64,000 bases of DNA from Clostridiales bacterium (GCA_019415945.1 DXYF01000006.1:1-64000), one strand, 5' to 3'; numbered from the stretch's first letter, positions 1 through 9,199 are shown. Notes: a model not told the origin generated them from the letters alone. Made by a program: numbers and translations.

Positions 1-243
1 AATAGCTTTGTTTTTTATAAAGCTTCCGTACGGTTTTTTTCTTCTGTCGGATGTGTACTTAAACAAAAATCCTGCCACAAAAAAGAACAAAGGCATATGA
101 AAGCTGTATATAAATGTTCTTATTTTGTCCACAACAAGCGGCATATCCGACACCCCGGTAGGCGTAGAATGCCCCAATACAACCAGTATTGCACCTATTG
201 CGTAGGCGTATGATATAAAGTTTAGTCTATTTGCCTTTTCCAT
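1..243 (-). CDS. Acyltransferase family 3 membrane protein, N-terminal part (runs off left edge)
   Basis: The first 81 codons of an OafA/YrhL-like acyltransferase 3 protein are visible; the rest lies beyond the window. The start is ATG at 243 with a GGGAAAAG-type ribosome binding site. Seen in the translation: a short basic N-terminus, a hydrophobic first membrane segment, and ILVVLGHSTPTG (residues about 19-30), which carries the family's conserved histidine in the first helix. A second hydrophobic stretch contains SFHMPLFFFVAGFLF, the usual second helix. Such enzymes O-acetylate or otherwise acylate cell-surface sugars. Its place behind a sugar transferase and an EpsG-like polymerase fits polysaccharide modification. 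The substrate cannot be read from this fragment. Confidence 0.8.
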   Translation of the reverse strand, partial: MEKANRLNFISYAYAIGAILVVLGHSTPTGVSDMPLVVDKIRTFIYSFHMPLFFFVAGFLFKYTSDRRKKPYGSFIKNKAI

Positions 244-260
244 TAATATCTTTTCCCTTA

Positions 261-1385
261 CTATATATAACCTGTAATGTCACTGTGGTAACCTGTATTC
301 ACCGACAGCAAATAGAAATATAAAATCAAAACGGCGGTAAACAGATACTTTGCAATAACACGCTCTTCTTTTTTAAAACAAATATAAAACAGGTAAGGAA
401 TCAAAATCAAATCATATACTTCCGCATAAATCGGAAGTCTTCCTATTAAAATACCACTTGTAAATATTCCTACAAAGTAGAGAGAAGCCGCAATAAGCGA
501 CATATTTATGCAGACGGGCAAAAGCTTGTTTTTCTCATAGTAAGGAATTAACATTTCCCGTTTCCAATAGGCAACAAACGGTGGTATTGCCGCAAACAAA
601 AACTTAAGCGGGTGCACTCCGTCATCTTCTTCAAACTGCGATGTTGCACCTGCATACGCCGTATTTCCCAACGCACTGTCAACCCCGCTGAAAAACGGTT
701 CGGCAAACACGCATATCAGTATTATTGCAACAATAAAAAATACAATCTTCTTGTCCCACGGTCTGCTCCTTGCAACAAAATATATGGGAATCATCAAAAG
801 AGCAGTGAGGTGAAAAGTTGACAAAATCAGCACAAGAATCGCAAATTTTATAAATTTGCCTTCAACTATCAAATTACAGCACAAAAACAGTATCGCAACG
901 CAGATAAACTGACGCATACCGTTTATCATCCAAGTATAAGTCAGAAGCGTCATAAACAAAAATGAGCTGTAGAAGAAATCGCACGAGTACTTTCTCAGAA
1001 CAACCATGACGCATACGCCTGAAACGGCGGCAATCGTCATGAGCCAAATTTGTGAATCCTGAGAAATAAAGCATTTAAAAACGGCATTAAAAATATCAAA
1101 TCCCGGGTTTTTGCCCTCCCAGTCTATCTCGCTCCACGCCTGAGAAAAATTTGCGGGTATATCATTAAATATACCAATGTACGCAGTGGTGTCCGCAACA
1201 TACTTTCGCATGCCGATCCAAAAAATGAAATACCCGAAAACAATAATAGCATAAACAATAGGTATTTTTTTCTGAATACCCTGCTGTATATTATATTCCG
1301 TGAGCATAACCTCTTCTTTGTGAGCCAAAGAATAAAATATATAAACCAGAGGCACCCACAAAAGCATTGACCAGTAAATTAACAT
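261..1385 (-). CDS. EpsG-like polysaccharide polymerase, multi-pass membrane protein
   Basis: A 374-residue, very hydrophobic protein with about ten predicted membrane segments. It fits the EpsG family of Wzy-like polymerases or flippase partners in exopolysaccharide synthesis. Visible cues are a short N-terminal helix, aromatic-rich loops, a TAYIGIFNDI-type segment after the second helix, and GMRQFICVAILFL in the middle, which resembles the R-Q motif common in EpsG proteins. It starts at ATG 1385 behind TGGAGT and ends 18 bases before the acyltransferase start, so the two are almost certainly cotranscribed. Assignment is by topology, motif and neighbours; EpsG proteins diverge strongly, and an O-antigen polymerase of another subfamily is possible. 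Confidence 0.75.
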   Translation of the reverse strand: MLIYWSMLLWVPLVYIFYSLAHKEEVMLTEYNIQQGIQKKIPIVYAIIVFGYFIFWIGMRKYVADTTAYIGIFNDIPANFSQAWSEIDWEGKNPGFDIFNAVFKCFISQDSQIWLMTIAAVSGVCVMVVLRKYSCDFFYSSFLFMTLLTYTWMINGMRQFICVAILFLCCNLIVEGKFIKFAILVLILSTFHLTALLMIPIYFVARSRPWDKKIVFFIVAIILICVFAEPFFSGVDSALGNTAYAGATSQFEEDDGVHPLKFLFAAIPPFVAYWKREMLIPYYEKNKLLPVCINMSLIAASLYFVGIFTSGILIGRLPIYAEVYDLILIPYLFYICFKKEERVIAKYLFTAVLILYFYLLSVNTGYHSDITGYI

Positions 1386-1415
1386 CTATAAACGACTCCA
1401 AACAAGGCTTGCAAA

Positions 1416-2102
1416 TTACGCCGTCGCAAAATCCTCATTTTCTGAATTTAAATTTTTAACATATTCATTATGTTCTTCAATGATGGGCATTATTTCTTTC
1501 GGCACCTTATCCGAATGAGTAAGCACTTTATATATTGTCCAAAAGATAAGCCTTATATCGCCGAAAAACGAATGATGTTCCCTGTAATAAAGCTGAAGTT
1601 TCAGCTTTAGCGGTCTTATGTATTTAAGATATGCAACATCGGGATCAACCGCTTTTGTAAAGGTTTCAAACTGAGCAATGTTCGCCATACTCGCATAGTC
1701 GGTAATTCCCGGTTTTAAATCAAGTATTTTCTTTTCCTCTTCAGTGTACATATCAACATAAACCCTGAGTTCGGGACGGGGGCCTACAAAGCTCATATCT
1801 CCTATAAACACATTGATAAGCTGTGGAATTTCATCAAGTTTTGTTTTTCTCAAAAAATGACCTGTGCGTGTGATTCTGTCGTCATTGTCACCGACATTCC
1901 ACTTTCCCTTTCCCTCGCAGTCCTTGACCATAGAGCGAAATTTAAATATTCTGAAAGTTTTGCCGTTTTTGCCGACTCTGGGGCCTCTGAAAAAAACTCC
2001 TCCGGGGCTGTCCGCAACAATCATAATTGACAATATCAGAAAAACAGGAGAAAGCAGTATAAGTCCAAATCCGCTTGCTACAATATCAAAAAGTCTTTTC
2101 AT
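1416..2102 (-). CDS. Bacterial sugar transferase (initiating undecaprenyl-phosphate glycosyl-1-phosphate transferase)
   Basis: A 228-residue monotopic phosphoglycosyl transferase. One N-terminal hydrophobic helix (residues about 8-30) is followed by the catalytic domain. Recognisable motifs are FRGPRVGKNGKTFRIFKFRSM (in two adjoining parts), the Lys-Leu-Asp-Glu-(I/L)-Pro-Gln block TKLDEIPQLINV, MSFVGPRPEL and KPGITDYASM, all hallmarks of the bacterial sugar transferase family. It transfers a sugar-1-phosphate from a UDP-sugar to undecaprenyl phosphate on the cytoplasmic face, the first step of a lipid-linked repeat unit. The length is typical for the short single-helix form, which lacks the extra N-terminal membrane domain of WbaP-type enzymes. 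The sugar donor cannot be told from sequence. Confidence 0.9.
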   Translation of the reverse strand: MKRLFDIVASGFGLILLSPVFLILSIMIVADSPGGVFFRGPRVGKNGKTFRIFKFRSMVKDCEGKGKWNVGDNDDRITRTGHFLRKTKLDEIPQLINVFIGDMSFVGPRPELRVYVDMYTEEEKKILDLKPGITDYASMANIAQFETFTKAVDPDVAYLKYIRPLKLKLQLYYREHHSFFGDIRLIFWTIYKVLTHSDKVPKEIMPIIEEHNEYVKNLNSENEDFATA

Positions 2103-2119
2103 ACTTACAACTCCAAAAA

Positions 2120-2878
2120 TTACATATTAGCTCCGTCAACAGGGATTACCGCTCCCGGCATAAAGGAAGAAAGCTCACTTGCCATAAACAGCACCACATC
2201 CGCAATCTCCTTGGGCGTACCGAATCTGTTTATTGCCTGATGATGCCTCAAAAAGTCCTCTACACGGGGGTGCCCCTCTTTTATAAACTTATCCCAATAA
2301 CTTCCCTCAAACGCAACAGCTCCCGGCTCAACAGCACTCAAAACCACGCCTTTCGGAGCAAGAGCACGCCCAACTGTCGTTACATATGCGTTCAAAAATG
2401 CTTTGGCAGACGCGTAAAGAGGGTTTCCTCTCAGCATTACTGCCGAAATAGACGAAATCTGAACAACTCTTCCCCAACCCTTTTCAATCATAGGCGGAAT
2501 AAGCACGCTGTTCATGTCAATAGAAGCAACGGCATTAAACTTGAGTGCATAGTTCCAGTCCTCTGCACCGCCTAAAGGATCTCTGCTTATAAGCGAGCCT
2601 CCTACATTGTGAATAACAATATCAAAACTGCCGAATTTATCTATAAGGCTTTGTGCAAACGCTTTTGTATCACAAGCCATAATATCCTCTATAACATACT
2701 CAAATGAAGGACATCCCATACCCAGACATTCATTTTTAACCTCGGACATCAAATCCTCGCTTCTTGCGATTGCCACTATATTCGCCTTTTCACCTGCAAA
2801 GGCATTGGCAATTCCCCTGCCGATTCCCTTGCTGGCTCCGACAATCAATACTTTTTTATTCCGAATACCAAGTTCCAA
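2120..2878 (-). CDS. SDR family NAD(P)-dependent oxidoreductase
   Basis: A 252-residue classical short-chain dehydrogenase/reductase. The Rossmann cofactor motif VGASKGIGRGIA lies at residues 13-24 (TGxxxGxG type), HNVGG corresponds to the NNAG motif, and the catalytic set is Ser (QISSIS) with YASAK (Tyr-x-x-x-Lys). The C-terminus MPGAVIPVDGA is the usual end of FabG-like members. The start is a TTG at 2878 placed seven bases after GGGGTG. It is the first gene after the promoter at 2932-2960 and lies 17 bases before the sugar transferase, so it belongs to the polysaccharide operon. It may modify a sugar or make a nucleotide-sugar precursor, but an unrelated housekeeping reductase cannot be excluded. 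Confidence 0.85.
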   Translation of the reverse strand: MELGIRNKKVLIVGASKGIGRGIANAFAGEKANIVAIARSEDLMSEVKNECLGMGCPSFEYVIEDIMACDTKAFAQSLIDKFGSFDIVIHNVGGSLISRDPLGGAEDWNYALKFNAVASIDMNSVLIPPMIEKGWGRVVQISSISAVMLRGNPLYASAKAFLNAYVTTVGRALAPKGVVLSAVEPGAVAFEGSYWDKFIKEGHPRVEDFLRHHQAINRFGTPKEIADVVLFMASELSSFMPGAVIPVDGANM

Positions 2879-2931
2879 AACTCTACACCCCTATAACAAA
2901 AAAATCAAAAATTTTCCAATATTATTAGTGA

Positions 2932-2960
2932 ATTATACCACATATACATATTAATATCAA
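2932..2960 (-). promoter_or_regulatory. Sigma-A-type promoter of the polysaccharide operon
   Basis: On the minus strand TTGATA (2960-2955) and TATAAT (2937-2932) are separated by 17 bases, with the SDR start about 54 bases downstream. Both boxes and the spacing match the housekeeping consensus. Confidence 0.7.
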
Positions 2961-3007
2961 TATATTTAAAATTTTGCACAATTTGTGACAATTTATTTAA
3001 CAACAGT

Positions 3008-3037
3008 TTGACAAAATGGTCATATTTAATTTAAAAT
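3008..3037 (+). promoter_or_regulatory. Promoter of the metallophosphoesterase gene
   Basis: TTGACA at 3008-3013 and TAAAAT at 3032-3037 are separated by 18 bases, 46 bases ahead of the ATG at 3084. It is back to back with the polysaccharide operon promoter in the same divergent intergenic region. Confidence 0.5.
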
Positions 3038-3083
3038 AAATTAAATCAAAAACTAAAATGGTCTTTTCAAATGAGGTAAAATA

Positions 3084-3932
3084 ATGAAAAAAAATAAAGT
3101 TCTTAAAAAAATACTCATTTTTATTCCTGTTGCGGCAATCGCTTTAATACTCGCTTATGCATTTGTGTGTTCAAATACCCTTGAAATCAAAAACTACAGC
3201 ATAACCACTGACAAACTTGACACAAAAGTAAAATTTGTATTTATATCAGACCTCCACAACAAGGAGTACGGAGAAAATAACATTGACCTCATATCAAAAA
3301 TCAAGGAACAATCCCCCGATTTTATCGCCGTAGGCGGTGATATGGTTAATAAATATTCTGCCGATGACAGAGTTATGAAAGAGCTTTTGCCAAATCTTGT
3401 GCAAACAGCCCCAACATACTGCGTGCTGGGCAACCATGAATTAACTCTTGCAGAGCAAATTGACTTCAAATCGGATATTAATTCAACAGGTGCAAAATTG
3501 CTTGACAACGAAGCTGTTACTCTTAACATAAACGGCGAAGAAATCTTGCTCGGCGGAATGTCGGATTTTCCCTATTACGAATTTAACGCCCCTGACTTTG
3601 AAACCGATGAAAGGTATTTCTGGGAAGACTTTAAGGAACGCTCAAAAAACTGCTTTTCCATTCTGCTTAATCATCAGCCCGAATACCTAAGCGACATAAC
3701 ACAGGACTGCAACATTGATTTAATTATGTGCGGTCACACCCACGGAGGGCTTATACAGATTCCGTTTGTCGGAGGATTATTCGCCCCAAATCAAGGATTC
3801 TTCCCAAAATATGACAAAGGAGAATTTGACCTAAACGGTACAAAAATGATAATTTCCGCAGGTTTGGGCGACGCCTATCCTGTTTTAAGGATCAATAACT
3901 GCCCCGAAATCACGGTGGTTAATATAAACTGA
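3084..3932 (+). CDS. Membrane-anchored metallophosphoesterase (YkuE-like)
   Basis: A 282-residue protein with one N-terminal membrane anchor (residues about 8-28), followed by a calcineurin-type metallophosphoesterase domain outside the membrane. The five metal-binding blocks are visible in order: ISDLHN (DxH), VGGDMVN (GDxx), LGNHEL (GNHE), LLNHQPEY and MCGHTHGG (GHxH). This layout matches the YkuE/YaeI group, some of which act on UDP-diacylglucosamine-like lipids or twin-arginine-secreted substrates in other species. Here the substrate is unknown. The gene is monocistronic and converges with the methionine synthase gene, whose stop codon directly adjoins its own. Confidence 0.88.
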   Translation: MKKNKVLKKILIFIPVAAIALILAYAFVCSNTLEIKNYSITTDKLDTKVKFVFISDLHNKEYGENNIDLISKIKEQSPDFIAVGGDMVNKYSADDRVMKELLPNLVQTAPTYCVLGNHELTLAEQIDFKSDINSTGAKLLDNEAVTLNINGEEILLGGMSDFPYYEFNAPDFETDERYFWEDFKERSKNCFSILLNHQPEYLSDITQDCNIDLIMCGHTHGGLIQIPFVGGLFAPNQGFFPKYDKGEFDLNGTKMIISAGLGDAYPVLRINNCPEITVVNIN

Positions 3933-6311
3933 CTACCCAAGTACCAATTTTGCCGTATCCACGCTTTCTTTTGCGTCTTTGCAGTAATAATCGGCACCAA
4001 TTTTCATAGCATAATCTTTTGTAAGAACTGCACCGCCCACAAAAACAACGCATTTGCTTGTGCCGTCGGGGTTTTGCAGTTCTTTTCTTTCTCTGATAAG
4101 CTTTATTGTATCTTCCATACTCTTAAGCGTCGTTGTCATAAGAGCGGAAAGTCCAATCATTTTTATATTCTGCTCGACGGCGGTATCCACAATAAGCTCA
4201 GGGTCAACATCTCTGCCGAGATCCACCACCGTGTAACCGTAATTATCAAGCAAAACCTTTACAATATTCTTTCCTATATCGTGAATATCGCCCTTTACTG
4301 TGGCAAGGATTATTTTACCTCGGCTCACGGGCGAACCGCTTGTTTTTGAAATATGCTTTTTAATGACCTCAAAGCACTCCTGTGCGGCATTTGCACTTTG
4401 AATAAGCTGGGGAAGAAAGATTTTGTTTTTCTCAAAATCATCCCCCACCCTGTCGAGTGCAGGAATCAGCATTTCGTTTACTATCTGCATTGCGTCCGTG
4501 CTTTCAAGCAGCTTTTCCGTGATAGAAGCACCCTCGCTTTTAAGTCCGTTATAAACGGCTGTAAAAATGTCAATCTCTGTATTTTCATTAACGGCAGGCT
4601 TTACAGCATTGCCGTAAGCAGAAATAAACTCAAGCGAGTTTTTATCTGTTCCCGTCAGCACCCTGTATGCACGGACAGCACCCGTCATAACATCGGCATT
4701 GGGATTGATAATAGGGAGGTCAAGCCCCTCTTCAAGTGCCATAGTTAAGAATGTGCTGTTTACAAGTTCACGGTTTGGCAAACCAAACGAAATATTTGAA
4801 ACTCCCAGACAGGTTTTGCAGCCAAGCTCCGTTTTTACCCTGTGAAGAGCTTTCAGCGTTTCACGGCAGGCGTCCTGCTCTGCGGAAACCGTAAGAGTAA
4901 GGCAGTCAATATAGACATCACACCTGTCGATTCCGAGCTTTTCGGCACGCTCTACAATCCTTTTGGCAATTTCAAACCTGCCCTCGGCTGTTTTGGGAAT
5001 GCCGTTTTCATCAAGAGTAAGTCCCACCACAGACGCACCGTATTTTTTTACAAGAGGCAAAACCTCACTTAAGCTTTTTTCCTCACCGTTTACGGAGTTT
5101 ACAATAGGCTTTCCGTTGTAATAACGCAGACCCGCCTCGAGCACATCGGGCTTAGTAGAATCAATCTGAAGCGGTGCGTCACACACGCTCTGTATCGCCT
5201 TTATAACCCTAACCATCATTTTCTTTTCGTCAATTTCGGGATGACCGACATTGACATCAAGAATTTCTGCACCTGCACCCGTCTGGCTCAGTGCCTGTGT
5301 GAGAATGTAATCAATATTATTGTCAACAAGTGCCTGCTTAAACAGCTTTTTGCCCGTAGGATTTATTCTTTCTCCTATAATTCTGGGAGAATTAATTTCA
5401 ACTGCCGTACTTGCACTGCAAACAGTTGTGTCAACACACCTTTCCTGCGGTTGATAATGCTCGTGCTCAAGCACTTTCTTTATTTCCTCGATGTATTCGG
5501 GAGTCGTGCCGCAGCAGCCGCCTATTATTTTTACGCCGTATTTTAAAAGCGAAGCAACGCACTGTGCAAATTTATCCGGCAAAATATCATATTCATTGCT
5601 GTTGGGGTCAGGAAGTCCCGCATTTGCCTTTATAACTATCGGCAAATCCGTATATTTTGAGATTTCGCTTACTACGCCCTCAAGCTCATCGGGGCCGAGC
5701 GAGCAGTTTACGCCCAAAGCGTCAACCCCCAGTCCGCTGAGCGTTACAGCCTGTGCCGCGGGAGAAACGCCTGTAAAGGTTCTGCCGTTTCTCTCAAATG
5801 TCATAGTTGCGATAATCGGCTTTGAACTGTTTTCTTTTGCCGCAAGGACTGCCGCCTTTAGCTCATAAAGATCTGTCATCGTTTCAAAAACTATAACATC
5901 GGCGTCGTTTCCTGCAACAATCTGCTCTTTAAAATATTCGTAGGCGTCGTCAAAACTCAAAGAGCCTGCGGGTTCCAAAAGCTGACCTATGGGGCCTATA
6001 TCGAGAGCCACCAGGCAATCCGTACCCTTAACGGCATTTTTCGCATTTGAAATACCGCTTTTTATAATCTGTTCAACAGAATAACCGCTGTCCTTTAGCT
6101 TATAGGCGTTTGCACCGAAAGTGTTTGAATACACTATATCAGAGCCTGCGTCTGCATACGCTTTGTGGAACAACTCTATAAGATCCGGGTGTGTGATATT
6201 GAGTGTTTCGGGTACGGATTCGTATTTTACTCCGCTTTTTTGAATCAGAGTCCCTATTGCTCCGTCAAGCAAAACGAACTCTTTTGAATCTAAAAATTTC
6301 TTAAAGTCCAC
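3933..6311 (-). CDS. metH: Cobalamin-dependent methionine synthase, core without activation domain
   Basis: A 792-residue protein that transfers the methyl group of methyltetrahydrofolate to homocysteine through cobalamin. Domains in order: homocysteine/zinc domain (about 1-285) with zinc cysteines in VNCSLGP (near 201) and GGCCGTTP (near 265); pterin-binding domain (about 305-560) starting at IIGERINPTG; B12 cap and Rossmann domain (about 580-792) with the cobalt-ligand motif DIHDIGKNIV (near 674). The C-terminal AdoMet activation domain of the roughly 1200-residue enterobacterial enzyme is absent. That role falls to the separate upstream gene, with which this one overlaps by 11 bases. The arrangement is typical of Clostridia. 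Strand order is metF, activation protein, metH. Confidence 0.95.
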   Translation of the reverse strand: MDFKKFLDSKEFVLLDGAIGTLIQKSGVKYESVPETLNITHPDLIELFHKAYADAGSDIVYSNTFGANAYKLKDSGYSVEQIIKSGISNAKNAVKGTDCLVALDIGPIGQLLEPAGSLSFDDAYEYFKEQIVAGNDADVIVFETMTDLYELKAAVLAAKENSSKPIIATMTFERNGRTFTGVSPAAQAVTLSGLGVDALGVNCSLGPDELEGVVSEISKYTDLPIVIKANAGLPDPNSNEYDILPDKFAQCVASLLKYGVKIIGGCCGTTPEYIEEIKKVLEHEHYQPQERCVDTTVCSASTAVEINSPRIIGERINPTGKKLFKQALVDNNIDYILTQALSQTGAGAEILDVNVGHPEIDEKKMMVRVIKAIQSVCDAPLQIDSTKPDVLEAGLRYYNGKPIVNSVNGEEKSLSEVLPLVKKYGASVVGLTLDENGIPKTAEGRFEIAKRIVERAEKLGIDRCDVYIDCLTLTVSAEQDACRETLKALHRVKTELGCKTCLGVSNISFGLPNRELVNSTFLTMALEEGLDLPIINPNADVMTGAVRAYRVLTGTDKNSLEFISAYGNAVKPAVNENTEIDIFTAVYNGLKSEGASITEKLLESTDAMQIVNEMLIPALDRVGDDFEKNKIFLPQLIQSANAAQECFEVIKKHISKTSGSPVSRGKIILATVKGDIHDIGKNIVKVLLDNYGYTVVDLGRDVDPELIVDTAVEQNIKMIGLSALMTTTLKSMEDTIKLIRERKELQNPDGTSKCVVFVGGAVLTKDYAMKIGADYYCKDAKESVDTAKLVLG

Positions 6312-6945
6312 AGTGTTCTCCGTTTCTTCTGAATTTACATCTGTCTTTCATATTGCATACCGCACAGCCTCTTTTTTTGCGGTCAACGGGGGTTTTTGAA
6401 AGTCCCATAACCGCAGTAACCGATTTGGTGGGAATCAAAAGACAGTTTTCATTAACCGTCAGACCTATTTTGCGTGGGGCGTCGAGCATCGAAATAATAC
6501 TCTTTTGAAGCTCAATAGGATAATCACCGTAACCCGGACTGAACCTGAATGTTTGGTAGTCACCCTTGTATTTTTCGGCAATAAGCTCATCAAATTTACT
6601 GCAAACCTGTTCAACCGCTACGCTTGCAAAACTGTCAAGCACCACAGCTCTTGCCATATCGGAAATCTGACTGATTCTTATAATTCTGTCTGCCTCCGCA
6701 CCTATAGTCGCACACATAATAATGACCCTGTCGCAGCCGTCAAGATGATTTTTTATATCCTCGCCCTGCAAAAGGTCAAAGTCTTTTATATCCTTTTCGA
6801 TATACAGATATTTAGGGTTTGCACAGGCTGTAATTTGCTTCTCGCACTCATCCATAAGCCTGTCCATTCGGTAGTTGAGCGAAATACCTGCACCGCCCAA
6901 ATAACGAATCGCTTCGTTTCTGTTAAGTTTTTCAAGCTTTATCAT
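6301..6945 (-). CDS. Methionine synthase activation-domain protein (stand-alone AdoMet-binding reactivation partner)
   Basis: A 214-residue free-standing version of the C-terminal MetH activation domain, which binds S-adenosylmethionine and supports reductive remethylation of inactive cob(II)alamin. The diagnostic block is RFSPGYGDYP (RxSPGYGD), followed by MLDAPRKIGLTVNENCLLIP and PTKSVTAVMGLS. The tail KKRGCAVCNMKDRCKFRR has four cysteines (CxxC and two more), common in clostridial members and possibly a metal site. Its start lies within the metF stop region (4-base overlap) and its end overlaps the metH start, so the three genes are translationally coupled. Confidence 0.9.
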   Translation of the reverse strand: MIKLEKLNRNEAIRYLGGAGISLNYRMDRLMDECEKQITACANPKYLYIEKDIKDFDLLQGEDIKNHLDGCDRVIIMCATIGAEADRIIRISQISDMARAVVLDSFASVAVEQVCSKFDELIAEKYKGDYQTFRFSPGYGDYPIELQKSIISMLDAPRKIGLTVNENCLLIPTKSVTAVMGLSKTPVDRKKRGCAVCNMKDRCKFRRNGEHCGL

Positions 6946-7807
6946 AAAAGGCTCACAACCGCCTCTGAAATTTTTCTTGCAACATACGGATTGTTCATGG
7001 TGTAAAGGTGAATACCGTCAACACCGTTTGCAAGCAAGTCCACAATCTGCTCAACTGCATAGGCAATTCCCGCGTCACGCAGTGCGTCAGGCTTTGCGTC
7101 GTATTTTTGCATTACTTTTACAAATTTAGACGGCAGGCTTGCACCGCACATTGAAACCATTCTTTCAATTTGGCTTTTGCTTGTAACAGGCATAATTCCC
7201 GCCTCAATCGGCACGGTAACGCCCGCAATTTTCGCACGCTCCAAAAATCTGTAAAACACCGAATTGTCAAAAAACAGCTGACTTATAAGATGCTGTGCAC
7301 CTGCGTCAACCTTTTTACGCAAATTCAAAATATCCTCTACCTCGTCTTTGGCTTCGAGATGTACTTCGGGATAACACGCCCCGCCGATATCAAATCCGCC
7401 GTAAGATTTTATATATTCGCACAAGTCGCTTGCATAAACAAAATCTTTCTTTGGTTCAATGCCCTCAACAATATCTCCCCTGAGAGCAAGGATATTTTCA
7501 ATATTATTTTTCTTAAAATCCTCAAGTGTACTGTCAATATCATCTTTTGAGCTGTTCACGCAGGTAAGATGTGCAACAGACTCAACCTTAAAATCATTTT
7601 TTATTTTTGACGCGATCTCGCAAGTTCTGCTGTGACCGCCTGTTCCTCCTGCACCGCGTAGGTAACGCTGATAAAATCAGGATTCAGAGAGCAAATTTCT
7701 TCAAGTTTGCTGTACACGGACTCTATCGGCGAGCTTTTTTTAGGAGGAAAAACCTCAAAGGATAAAACCGCCCTGTCACATTTGTTAAATATATCGGTAA
7801 TTTTCAT
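6942..7807 (-). pseudogene. metF: Methylenetetrahydrofolate reductase with a frameshift near 7656
   Basis: This gene would reduce 5,10-methylenetetrahydrofolate to 5-methyltetrahydrofolate for the downstream methionine synthase. The N-terminal part (7807 to about 7658) reads MKITDIFNKCD, VLSFEVFPPK and PDFISVTY, with the catalytic Glu of FEVFPP. The reading frame then shifts: GGTGGHSRTCEIASKIK and the rest continue in another frame to 6942, including LALRGD and a typical C-terminus. Two extra bases (7656-7657) between the codons for Tyr and Gly of the TYGAGG block explain the break; removing them restores an MTHFR of about 287 residues. Either the gene is broken or this is a sequencing error. 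Intact downstream coupling and a strong promoter make an error quite possible. Confidence 0.85.
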
Positions 7808-7843
7808 GAAATCATATCACCTCGGATTTTTCTTGTCCCGTAC

Positions 7844-7872
7844 ATTATACCACAAAAACAGCTTTGGCACAA
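7844..7872 (-). promoter_or_regulatory. Promoter of the metF-activation protein-metH operon
   Basis: TTGTGC (7872-7867) and TATAAT (7849-7844) are spaced 17 bases on the minus strand, 37 bases ahead of the metF ATG. The leader is too short for an S-box or cobalamin riboswitch, and none was seen. Confidence 0.65.
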
Positions 7873-8127
7873 CAAAATCATACGAAGAAATATTTTCATC
7901 TTTTGCAAATAAAAAAGTTAAACGCAACTTAAATTATAGTTAATTTAAAAATCTGTGCGTTATTTTAACATAGTTTACCATAATAGTTATTTTATAACAT
8001 TTAATTCAATATATACCTGTGTAAAAAGCAAATAAAAGTACAAATATGTTTTAAAACACGATTATCGTACCCTTGCACTTTTTATAAATTTTATTACTTT
8101 AAGAAAGGTTTAAAAAAGCAAAAAACT
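7873..8127. other. AT-rich intergenic stretch without a recognisable gene
   Basis: Between the metF promoter and the terminator of the GGGtGRT operon there is AT-rich sequence with stop codons in all frames. No riboswitch core, RNA gene or repeat was recognised. Confidence 0.5.
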
Positions 8128-8167
8128 GCGGCAAAGCGTAAGTTTTTACAACCATACGCTTTGCCGC
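8112..8167 (-). terminator. Intrinsic terminator of the GGGtGRT/NifU-like operon
   Basis: A 13-base-pair stem (GCGGCAAAGCGTA, 8128-8140, with its complement 8155-8167) is followed on the minus strand by two runs of T (8112-8127). It lies 28 bases after the GGGtGRT stop codon. Confidence 0.85.
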
Positions 8168-8194
8168 TTTTAACATATTAAGTTCAACAATATA

Positions 8195-9199
8195 TTACTT
8201 GTTCAAGCCCTCATAAACAGCAACCGCACAAGCAACAGTAGCACCTACCATCGGGTTGTTACCCATACCGATAAGACCCATCATCTCAACATGAGCAGGA
8301 ACAGAAGAAGAACCTGCAAACTGAGCGTCGCCGTGCATTCTGCCCATTGAGTCTGTAAGGCCGTAGGAAGCAGGACCTGCACCCATGTTGTCGGGGTGGA
8401 GCGTACGGCCTGTACCGCCGCCGGAAGCAACAGAGAAGTAGCTTACGCCGTTCTCAATAGCCCACTTCTTGTATGTGCCTGCAACGAGGTGCTGAAAACG
8501 AGTCGGGTTTGTAGAGTTACCTGTAATTGAAACGCCGACATTTTCTTTCTGCATAATAGCAACGCCCTCGCGGACATCGTCTGCACCGTAGCAGCGAACA
8601 GCAGCTCTTTCACCGTCGGAGAAAGCTCTCTCTTCAACAATCTTAAGCTCTGATGTAAAGTAGTCAAACTCTGTCTTTACATATGTAAATCCGTTGATTC
8701 TTGAAATGATGTAAGCTGCGTCCTTGCCGAGACCGTTAAGAATAACTCTGAGCGGCTCTTTTCTTGCCTTGTTTGCGTTACGGGCAATACCGATAGCACC
8801 CTCAGCGGCCGCAAAACTCTCGTGACCTGCGAGGAATGCAAAGCACTTTGTTTCATCTCTGAGAAGCATTGCACCGAGGTTACCGTGACCTCTGCCTACA
8901 TTTCTCTGCTCTGCAACAGAACCGGGAACGCAAAAAGCCTCAAGACCGATACCGATAGCTTCAGCAGCTTCTGCGGCTGTTTTAACACCCTTCTTAACTG
9001 CAACTGCACAACCGAGAGTGTAAGCCCAGCCTGCGTTTTCAAAAGCGATAGGCTGAACATCTTTAACAATCTGATAAGGGTCAAAGCCCAAATCGTTACA
9101 AATCTTTCTTGCCTCTTCAAGATTTGCAATACCGTACTCGGCAAGGCACTTCTCAATTTTAGGCATTCTTCTTTCCATACTTTCAAATGTTACTGCCAT
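8195..9199 (-). CDS. GGGtGRT protein (conserved, function unknown)
   Basis: A 334-residue protein carrying the name-giving block SGGGTGRTLHP at about residue 265, followed by DNMGAGPASYGLTDSMGRM. Other visible segments are the glycine-rich GRGHGNLGAMLLRDE and GHESFAAAEGAIG. The family is found in anaerobic Firmicutes and some other anaerobes, almost always beside a NifU-like scaffold protein, as here. No biochemical role is established to my knowledge. The conserved Gly, His and Asp blocks suggest a small-molecule or metal-binding enzyme. It has a strong GGAGGT ribosome binding site and sits 21 bases after the NifU-like gene, with its own terminator behind it. The codon use looks like that of a well expressed gene. 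Confidence 0.9.
   Translation of the reverse strand: MAVTFESMERRMPKIEKCLAEYGIANLEEARKICNDLGFDPYQIVKDVQPIAFENAGWAYTLGCAVAVKKGVKTAAEAAEAIGIGLEAFCVPGSVAEQRNVGRGHGNLGAMLLRDETKCFAFLAGHESFAAAEGAIGIARNANKARKEPLRVILNGLGKDAAYIISRINGFTYVKTEFDYFTSELKIVEERAFSDGERAAVRCYGADDVREGVAIMQKENVGVSITGNSTNPTRFQHLVAGTYKKWAIENGVSYFSVASGGGTGRTLHPDNMGAGPASYGLTDSMGRMHGDAQFAGSSSVPAHVEMMGLIGMGNNPMVGATVACAVAVYEGLNK

Noticed and set aside
7808..8111. S-box or cobalamin riboswitch before the methionine operon
   Set aside because: The leader from the promoter to the start is only about 37 bases, and no conserved core of either riboswitch was found on either strand.
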